Shown here one piece after another: positions 1 through 4,648 of a DNA stretch of 5,637 nucleotides; within the stretch, counting starts at the first letter, position 1, and each line of letters starts with the position of its first letter. Source of the stretch: an uncultured Sutterella sp. GTDB lineage: Bacteria > Pseudomonadota > Gammaproteobacteria > Burkholderiales > Burkholderiaceae_F. Made by a program: the position numbers and the translations under genes. The notes beneath the pieces were generated by a model that saw only the letters and a program-made list of their open reading frames with translations, did no database searches and was not told the DNA's origin. Location: positions 1 to 5,637 of the forward strand of contig USHK01000095.1 of the NCBI GenBank assembly GCA_900554375.1, given 5' to 3'.

Positions 1-38
1 AGGAGTCGTCGGCAGCGTCAGATGTGTATAAGAGACAG
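1..38 (+). other. Nextera sequencing adapter (assembly artefact)
   Basis: Bases 6-38 match the full 33-base Nextera Read-1 transposase adapter: the TCGTCGGCAGCGTC part at 6-19 followed by the 19-bp Tn5 mosaic end at 20-38. Bases 1-5 (AGGAG) agree with the last five bases of the Nextera i5 index 505 (GTAAGGAG, from memory), which sits directly before this adapter in the library molecule. None of this is genomic. A GTG at 24-26 inside the adapter opens a frame that reads into the real gene downstream and gives a false N-terminus Y-K-R-Q, a known contaminant signature in protein databases. True sequence begins at about base 39, and this marks a contig end. Confidence 0.98.
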
Positions 39-329
39 AATTTATTGTTTGAATCGGTGCTGGCCGGAGAATGCGCCTCTCCCGGGATGCCGCTCTTTTA
101 CTGCATAGAAGCACTTCGAACCGGAAAACTTGTTCCGATTCTTGACGGCTGGCATAGGGCTTCTCAATTCAATTACCTGGCTTGTCATTCTTCCCGCTGG
201 AACGTTCCATATATACGTACGTTCATGAGTTGGTTCGCCGAAAGATTTGCCGCGAAAGAAGCCCATTATGAAAAAGAATTTGCAAAACTCTTCGGAGAGG
301 AGCTTTTACACGAGTTGATGACTTCCTAA
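39..329 (+). CDS. LysR-type transcriptional regulator, C-terminal fragment (5' end missing)
   Basis: About 96 residues of the C-terminal part of the effector-binding domain of a LysR-type regulator. Seen: a small-residue turn and proline (ECASPGMPLF), then the stretch EALRTGKLVPILDGW, which matches the family pattern 'eaLrsGrLvplL.dW', then a strand ending NYLACHSS, and the terminal helix YIRTFMSWFAERF, the usual end of CrgA/GcvA-like LysR proteins. The family is normally about 300 residues, so roughly two thirds, including the N-terminal winged helix-turn-helix, lies beyond the contig end. The tail after WFAERF is about 25 residues longer than in many homologues and rich in Glu, Lys and Leu. 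The stop is at 327-329. There is no native start in the window, because the apparent upstream start lies in adapter sequence. Such regulators usually control a neighbouring or divergent gene, which is not visible here. Confidence 0.75.
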   Translation, partial: NLLFESVLAGECASPGMPLFYCIEALRTGKLVPILDGWHRASQFNYLACHSSRWNVPYIRTFMSWFAERFAAKEAHYEKEFAKLFGEELLHELMTS

Positions 330-354
330 AAGCCATCGGTTTGAGCAGCTTCTG

Positions 355-579
355 ATGACCAGAATATTAAATAGAACCCGGGGCTTATCGTCGCTGAAGA
401 GCTCGAGTATCTGCAAATCCCTGCCAGGGATTTTGCTAGAAAGAGCAATATCGATCCAAACTCGCTTTTAAAAATTCTGAGAGGCCAAGCGTCCATAACT
501 TTTGAGTTTGGTGAAGACTTTAACTAGTCCTGATGCGGCCATGTGGCTCCTTTTGCAAGCCAACTACGACACTTGGTAA
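355..579 (+). pseudogene. higA: Decayed HigA-family antitoxin (XRE helix-turn-helix)
   Basis: Three short frame segments join into one recognisable HigA protein. ATG at 355 gives MTRILNRT. After a one-base shift near 378, the frame at 378-524 reads PGLIVAEELEYL, then ARDFARKSNIDPNSL and LLKILRGQASIT. This is the HigA 'HPGeiLaEEl' start and the XRE helix-turn-helix ending in an 'iL.Gr..IT' motif. That frame stops at TAG 525-527. Shifting back at 523-579 gives TSPDAAMWLLLQANYDTW and then TAA, matching the family's 'GTSPefWLnLQanYDlw' end. Compared with typical members of about 90-100 residues, about four codons are missing between SIT and the TSPD segment, and the His of HPG is lost. HigA normally binds and neutralises the HigB mRNA-cleaving toxin and represses the higBA promoter. 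No higB is seen. Indel sequencing errors near the contig end are a less likely alternative. Confidence 0.78.
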
Positions 580-692
580 TCTGAGCATGGGCAGGATACC
601 ACCATTAGGGAAGAAAAAATCCTAGACCATAACCACTCTCAAACTCCTCCGCTTCCTCTCTCATTTCGATGCTCTACCCCTCCCTTCTTGAT

Positions 693-721
693 TTGACATC
701 CAAAACTATGGTTTTTACTGT
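693..721 (+). promoter_or_regulatory. Candidate sigma-70 promoter for the response regulator
   Basis: A perfect -35 box TTGACA at 693-698 is followed, after a 17-bp spacer, by a weak -10 box TACTGT at 716-721 (T, A and final T match). Transcription would begin near 728 and leave a leader of about 55 bases before the ATG at 783. The -35 box and spacing are good. The poor -10 would suit a promoter needing an activator. This is inferred from sequence only. Confidence 0.4.
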
Positions 722-782
722 CTTCGAGAATTGATGAGTCACTTAAAATGACAAAATAAAACCTCGCTCTTAGATCCGAACC

Positions 783-1400
783 ATGTCCCAGCAAAACCTT
801 CACGAAATCATGGTCATCAGAATTGTTGATGACGACGAAGAACTTTTGACTTCTTTCCGTTTTTTACTTGAAGGCGAGGGATGGTTCGTACGGACCTACA
901 ACAGCGCAGAATCCTTCTTAGAAAAAGACAATTTCAATGTCCCCGGCTGTGCCATTGTCGATATTCGCATGGCCGGCATGAGTGGCCTGGAACTGCAGGA
1001 TGTCCTTAATGCCCGCGGAATTAAATTACCGCTGATTTTTCTGAGTGGTCACGGAACGGTTGAAACGGTTGTTGACACCTTAAAAAGCGGTGCCGTTACT
1101 TTCCTTTCTAAACCGCCCTCTCTTGACAAGCTCAAAGAAGCGATTGAAAACGCTCTATTGAATGCGAAAGAACTCGATGATCAGAAGAAAGATTTCCGGA
1201 ACTGGCAAAGTTTAACGAGCAAAGAAAAAGAGGTTGCTCGTCTAGTCAGCGAAGGTTTACTTAACAAACAAATTGCTGACGAACTCGGCATTGCTGAACG
1301 AACCGTTCAAACACACAGAACCATGGTTTATCGAAAATTAGATGTGAAAAACAATATCGAGGTATACAAGATTCTGAATAAGCTGAAAGTTCTCTCATAA
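783..1400 (+). CDS. FixJ/TtrR-type response regulator (receiver + LuxR helix-turn-helix)
   Basis: A 205-residue cytoplasmic DNA-binding response regulator of two-component signalling. The receiver domain spans about residues 10-128. It has the acidic pocket D16-D17-D18 after strand 1, the likely phospho-acceptor D60 (AIVDIRMAGMSG), the switch Ser S88 in IFLSGHGTV, and the conserved Lys K110 in FLSKPP. SGHG, K-SGAVTFL-KPP and the overall spacing are typical of the FixJ/TtrR group. The output domain at about 143-200 is a LuxR-type helix-turn-helix: LTSKEKEVARLVSEG, then NKQIADELGIAERTVQTHR and YRKLDV. The length is normal for the family (about 200). Neither the ATG at 783 nor the alternative in-frame ATG at 810 (MVIRIVDDD, also compatible with family starts) has a clear Shine-Dalgarno; I kept 783. 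It lies tail to tail with the sensor kinase on the other strand, 11 bp away, and is its probable partner. Its targets are unknown; the divergent region upstream of the amidohydrolase gene is the obvious candidate. Confidence 0.93.
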   Translation: MSQQNLHEIMVIRIVDDDEELLTSFRFLLEGEGWFVRTYNSAESFLEKDNFNVPGCAIVDIRMAGMSGLELQDVLNARGIKLPLIFLSGHGTVETVVDTLKSGAVTFLSKPPSLDKLKEAIENALLNAKELDDQKKDFRNWQSLTSKEKEVARLVSEGLLNKQIADELGIAERTVQTHRTMVYRKLDVKNNIEVYKILNKLKVLS

Positions 1401-1411
1401 CTCTCGGGTTT

Positions 1412-3313
1412 TTAGCGCTTAGAGCTCATATCCTCACGTTCCATATGTCGACCAAGGAGAAGGACAATAGATAATCCTTTTCTCGATCCGGCCTCAATTC
1501 GAACCGATCCTCTATGGCGTTCGGCAATTGCTCGAACAATAGACAGTCCTAGACCAAGACCGTCAGCCTTAGAAGTTTGCAAAGGGTTTCGCAGGTTTTC
1601 AATTTCTTCTGGTTTTAAGCCGGGGCCGTTGTCCGTGATTGAGACTCGAACATATCCTTCTTCTTTAGCTGGAGCTGAGGACACTTCTATTTCGGGGGCT
1701 TCTTGCCCTTTCATGGCCTGCGCTGCATTTTTAAGGATGTTTAGGAAGGCAATGGAGAGTTCAAATTCATCTCCATCAATGACAAGTCCCGAAGCGAAAT
1801 TTTTCCGCAATTTAATTTCAGGATTTTTAGCCTGAAAATCAGCAGTAACTTTAGAAAGGAGTGTTGAAATATCCGTGGGCTTCAGCACAAGCGGACGATT
1901 CTTAGAGAAGCCTTGGACGTGATCAATAATATCAATCGCCTTCAGAACACTCTTTTCTATTTTCGGAAGAACAAATGAGAGCATTTCTTCAGAAATAACT
2001 CCTGATCCCTGCTTTTGTCGTGAAATGAGGCTTTGTGTGTAATTTTCGATCACTGTCAGCGGCTGCTTCAATTCATGCGCAACCATAGAAGACATGATGG
2101 AAACAATGCTGGCGCGCTCCCAGGCCTCCATCTTTTTCTCAATAGCCCACTGCTTTCTGAGGCTTTCTTTGACTAATGCCGTTTGTTTATCGACCTCTTT
2201 GACCACGAGACGATCGTGGATAAACAAGCCCAACAAAATCAAAAGCACAAATAGGGCAGGGTACCTCACCTTCCAAACCAAGTCCGTCCAGCTCTCAGGT
2301 TCAAATTCATCGATTAATTCATCGCCCGAACGTTTCAACAGCGCATAAACATCCCTCAAGGGAGCAGGATCTGTCCATTCACCGAACCCAGAAAGAGCGC
2401 GTTCGTTTTTCAATGTCGCCAAGACTTTCTGCTGCATCTGTTCGGAAACTTTCGGAGAAACCAACAGGCTCCAGGCCGGATAGAGTTCGGAGGTCGATAA
2501 ACACCGAGTCTCTGAAAACTCCCTAGGCTCCAGAGGTTTTATCTGTTTTCTAAGTTCTTCCGGCAATCGCTCGAAATGACATCCTTGAAGAATCGCTGCA
2601 GAAATATCGCCTTTTATCAGCGCGTTAATCATATCTTCGTTGTCAGGAAAGCTTTGTATTCTTCTAAAAAAATCTTGCGTTGTGTGCCCACGCGCCGTCA
2701 CTTCTCCAACTGCTGTTTTCCAACCAGCCATACTGGAAGTTGCCAAGCGACCGATTTTCTTTCCAGAAAGCTCATCTAAGTTCTGAATATCACTATTTTT
2801 TGCAGTCACAATAAGACTTCCGGAAAGCTTGCCGGCATCGGTACTCACTCTGTTTTTGAAAGAAAGAAGATGTTTGTAGTGGAGATACCTCTGTAAAACA
2901 GCACCTAAATCGCTGTTGGTGAAAATAAAATCCGGGGCGTTATGGCGAAGCACGCCCACTAATTCAGGACGGTCGTAGCTAAGAACTTCCCAGTTTTGAT
3001 CCCCAAGAGAACCCACGAGTAAATTAGCGGATTCAGGTATGTAAAACTGAGAATTTCCTCCCTTCGTTCTCTCGAGGAAGACCTCCACAGGATGCTCCTT
3101 CTGAACTTGAGAAGACGTAGTACCGTCCGCTGCTGCACAGAATTCAGCCGATATAAGACACAAAAAGCTCAGAAAAAGAAAAAATACAACCCTTCTGAAT
3201 ATTCGGCGGATACCGAGAATTTCTTTCGTCACGCAAAACACAAGAGATTTCAAAAAGCCAAGGCGCTCGTTTGCCAAAGGCTGGGTATCTTTGATGGCAA
3301 ATCGTATGAGCAT
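1412..3313 (-). CDS. TtrS-like sensor histidine kinase with PhnD-like periplasmic sensor domain
   Basis: A 633-residue inner-membrane sensor kinase. In order: a basic N-terminus and signal-like hydrophobic segment (about 42-56, RVVFFLFLSFLCLIS); a periplasmic domain (about 65-345) resembling PhnD/TtrS substrate-binding proteins, with NLDELSGKKIG, a conserved SMAGW, DNEDMINALIKGDISAAI and ELYPAW; a membrane helix (about 352-365, PALFVLLILLGLFI); a short linker helix; HisKA with phospho-acceptor H413 (AHELKQPLTVIENY); and an HATPase domain with N box N529 (LNILKNAAQAM), G1 box D561-N-G-P-G and G2 box GLGLGLS at about 585-591. All catalytic boxes are intact. C245 and C271 in the sensor domain could form a disulfide. 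The family is known for TtrS (tetrathionate), but the ligand here is unknown. The ATG at 3313 leaves about 40 residues before the hydrophobic segment and has only a weak ribosome site; a GTG at 3232 (residue 28) is an alternative start. It is convergent with its likely response regulator and divergent from the amidohydrolase gene. Confidence 0.92.
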   Translation of the reverse strand: MLIRFAIKDTQPLANERLGFLKSLVFCVTKEILGIRRIFRRVVFFLFLSFLCLISAEFCAAADGTTSSQVQKEHPVEVFLERTKGGNSQFYIPESANLLVGSLGDQNWEVLSYDRPELVGVLRHNAPDFIFTNSDLGAVLQRYLHYKHLLSFKNRVSTDAGKLSGSLIVTAKNSDIQNLDELSGKKIGRLATSSMAGWKTAVGEVTARGHTTQDFFRRIQSFPDNEDMINALIKGDISAAILQGCHFERLPEELRKQIKPLEPREFSETRCLSTSELYPAWSLLVSPKVSEQMQQKVLATLKNERALSGFGEWTDPAPLRDVYALLKRSGDELIDEFEPESWTDLVWKVRYPALFVLLILLGLFIHDRLVVKEVDKQTALVKESLRKQWAIEKKMEAWERASIVSIMSSMVAHELKQPLTVIENYTQSLISRQKQGSGVISEEMLSFVLPKIEKSVLKAIDIIDHVQGFSKNRPLVLKPTDISTLLSKVTADFQAKNPEIKLRKNFASGLVIDGDEFELSIAFLNILKNAAQAMKGQEAPEIEVSSAPAKEEGYVRVSITDNGPGLKPEEIENLRNPLQTSKADGLGLGLSIVRAIAERHRGSVRIEAGSRKGLSIVLLLGRHMEREDMSSKR

Positions 3314-3360
3314 CCTGCAAACCTAACAACAAGTTCAAACAAAAGTTACGCGTTTGATTT

Positions 3361-3366
3361 CTTATA
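3361..3366 (-). promoter_or_regulatory. Candidate -10 box for the sensor kinase
   Basis: On the minus strand TATAAG matches five of six bases of the sigma-70 -10 consensus and lies about 48 bases upstream of the kinase ATG. No good -35 stands 16-18 bp upstream; that stretch is pyrimidine-rich. It overlaps a possible plus-strand -10, so the two directions could compete. Confidence 0.28.
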
Positions 3367-3537
3367 GATGGAAAAAAGGGAAAAAGGAAGTCTTATTCGT
3401 AGAAACCCTCTGACGTGATGACGCTGCCTAACTCCACGATGTGCGTTTTCTCTCGGATTTTTAAACTTTTTCACAAGTTCAGAGGAACGCTTTCAGCAAC
3501 AAGAAAAAACGACCTCTTCCCTATACCTAAACTCTTC

Positions 3538-3543
3538 AAGGAG
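3538..3543 (+). promoter_or_regulatory. Strong Shine-Dalgarno that fixes the amidohydrolase start
   Basis: AAGGAG stands six bases before the ATG at 3550. It is the clearest ribosome-binding site in the window. It selects the start that gives an immediate twin-arginine signal peptide, over in-frame ATGs at 3415 and after that would bury the signal behind 45 extra residues. Confidence 0.9.
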
Positions 3544-3549
3544 AAGACC

Positions 3550-4569
3550 ATGAAACGTCGTGCATTTTTTGCTTCCACGGTCGCAGCTGCTTTCGGTTCT
3601 GCTTCCGCTCTTGCCCAAACAGCCTCAAACCAGTTCAAATTCCCGGAAAACGTCGATGAAAACGCCGTGAACCCTCCTCCGGGACAAGTTCCTTACCGCT
3701 CCAACATTCCTGTTTTTGACTTCCGCATCCGTCCGCCGTACAAAGGCTACATGAATCTCGGCATCATCAAGGCCTGGAGAAACATTCCCACCGAACCTAG
3801 ACAGATGCGTCCCACAGGGTTTGAAAGACGTCATGTTGAAAGTATCGCTAAAGCCGACATGAACCTGTTGGTCAAGGAAATGGAGGAAGCTAACGTGATC
3901 GGCGGCGTCCTGATGGGCCGCGAAACAATGAATCCTGTTTACGGCGGTGTTCCTAATGAAGACTTGGCTGAGCTTTGCGAAAAATATCCCGGTAAATTTG
4001 TTGCCTTCGCCGGTATCTGCCCGCACGATCCGAAAGCCTTGGAAAAAATGGAATACGCCGTCAAGACACTTGGTATGAAAGGTGTTTCTTTGGATCCGGG
4101 TTGGTGCGATCCTGCCATTCAAGCTTATGACAAGAAGATTTACCCGATCGTCGACTTGGCTTCTCAGTTAAATGTACCGGTCGCCTACGCCATGAGCGCT
4201 TACACGGGTCCCGATCTGACCTACACCGATCCCTCTAAGATGATGCCGATGCTCAAGCAGTACAAGAACGTTAATTTCGTTCTGTGTCACGGCGCTTGGC
4301 CTCACGTTCAGGAAGTTCTCGGTTTGGCAGCGGTCTGCCCGAACCTCTACATTGTTCCGGATGCTTACTTCTACGTCCGCAACATGCCGTTTGCAGAAGA
4401 GTTTGTGAAGGCCGCCAACTCCTTCATGAAATACCGCATGCTTTTCGGTACAGGCTACCCGATCAGAGGCTTTGAACAGTGCGTCGAAAATTGGAGCAAC
4501 CGCGGCCTCACCAATGAGTCTTTGCGCCTAAGCCTCTTCGAAAACGCCAAGTATTTACTCAATCTCTAA
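3550..4569 (+). CDS. Tat-exported amidohydrolase_2 (ACMSD-like) family protein, metal site degenerate
   Basis: A 339-residue protein. Its N-terminus KRRAFFAS fits the twin-arginine motif (RRxFF), followed by an Ala-rich hydrophobic stretch and A-L-A cleavage before Q23, so it should be folded in the cytoplasm and exported to the periplasm. The rest looks like an amidohydrolase_2 TIM barrel: first strand PVFDFRIRPP (54-63), PGKFVAFAGICPHDP (147-161), LGMKGVSLDPG (174-184), LNVPVAYAM (207-215), VNFVLCHGAWPHV (241-253) and YRMLFGTGYP (295-304). Usual members carry D-x-H-x-H on strand 1, His on strand 5, His on strand 6 and Asp in 'GSDyP' on strand 8. Here strand 1 has R59 and R61, strand 5 has no His, strand 8 has Gly (GTGYP), and only H247 on strand 6 remains. 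Metal-dependent hydrolysis or decarboxylation is therefore doubtful; binding or chaperone-like roles are possible. It is probably co-transcribed with the flavoprotein gene 79 bp downstream. The start is set by the strong AAGGAG site. Confidence 0.88.
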   Translation: MKRRAFFASTVAAAFGSASALAQTASNQFKFPENVDENAVNPPPGQVPYRSNIPVFDFRIRPPYKGYMNLGIIKAWRNIPTEPRQMRPTGFERRHVESIAKADMNLLVKEMEEANVIGGVLMGRETMNPVYGGVPNEDLAELCEKYPGKFVAFAGICPHDPKALEKMEYAVKTLGMKGVSLDPGWCDPAIQAYDKKIYPIVDLASQLNVPVAYAMSAYTGPDLTYTDPSKMMPMLKQYKNVNFVLCHGAWPHVQEVLGLAAVCPNLYIVPDAYFYVRNMPFAEEFVKAANSFMKYRMLFGTGYPIRGFEQCVENWSNRGLTNESLRLSLFENAKYLLNL

Positions 4570-4588
4570 GAAAAATATTTCTCCTTGG

Positions 4589-4618
4589 CGGTCGGAACAG
4601 CTCCGGCTGTTCCGGCCG
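4589..4618 (+). repeat. Strong intercistronic hairpin
   Basis: The arm CGGTCGGAACAG (4589-4600) and the arm CTGTTCCGGCCG (4607-4618) pair over 12 bp with a single G-T wobble, around the six-base loop CTCCGG. It lies 19 bases after the amidohydrolase stop and 30 before the flavoprotein start. No T-run follows directly (the next is TTTT at 4630-4634), so it is not a canonical intrinsic terminator. More likely it is a partial terminator or an mRNA-processing/stability stem that sets different levels of the two genes. Confidence 0.7.
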
Positions 4619-4648
4619 AATTAGAAACTCTTTTCCGGGTCCTCAATC

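Larger units (their letters stand above)
330..782 (+). other. Gene-poor stretch with an antitoxin relic
   Basis: No intact gene lies between the LysR fragment and the response regulator. The first half contains the decayed higA described separately. From 580 to about 690 I see no coding signal, only a pyrimidine-rich run at about 640-690. The last 90 bases are AT-rich and carry the probable promoter of the response regulator. No convincing intrinsic terminator follows the LysR stop. No higB toxin gene is visible beside the antitoxin relic. Confidence 0.7.
3314..3549. promoter_or_regulatory. Divergent intergenic region between sensor kinase and amidohydrolase
   Basis: These 236 bp separate two divergently transcribed genes and must contain both promoters. 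The middle is AT-rich, with a purine run at about 3370-3390. A nine-base direct repeat ACAAGTTCA occurs at 3329-3337 and 3473-3481, near either end of the region. No promoter toward the amidohydrolase could be named with confidence; TATAGAT at 3363-3369 is a possible -10 but has no good -35. The leader of the amidohydrolase mRNA may therefore exceed 100 bases. If the response regulator controls the locus, its operator is most likely here. Confidence 0.5.

Noticed and set aside
24..329. Complete 101-residue gene beginning with GTG at 24
   Set aside because: The first five codons are adapter sequence; the real gene is a fragment starting at about base 39.
605..664. 19-residue minus-strand open frame with a purine-rich GGGAGGGG stretch upstream
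   Set aside because: The purine run is about 13 bases from the ATG, the product is low-complexity, and nothing supports translation.
735..741. Small palindrome TGAGTCA upstream of the response regulator as an operator
   Set aside because: Seven bases with no second copy or longer symmetry is expected by chance.
1401..1411. Bidirectional terminator between the convergent kinase and regulator genes
   Set aside because: I looked for a dyad around the 11-bp gap and found no stable stem, only a short T-run.
3415..3549. N-terminal extension of 45 residues on the amidohydrolase
   Set aside because: It would place the twin-arginine signal inside the protein, and the strong AAGGAG site lies directly before the ATG at 3550. 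The extension is chance open frame in the leader.
3625..4122. 165-codon open frame on the minus strand
   Set aside because: It lies entirely antisense to the amidohydrolase gene, has no recognisable domain and no ribosome site; it is a shadow of the coding strand.
4589..4634. Canonical rho-independent terminator after the amidohydrolase
   Set aside because: The stem is strong but the T-run begins about 12 bases after it, too far for a standard terminator.
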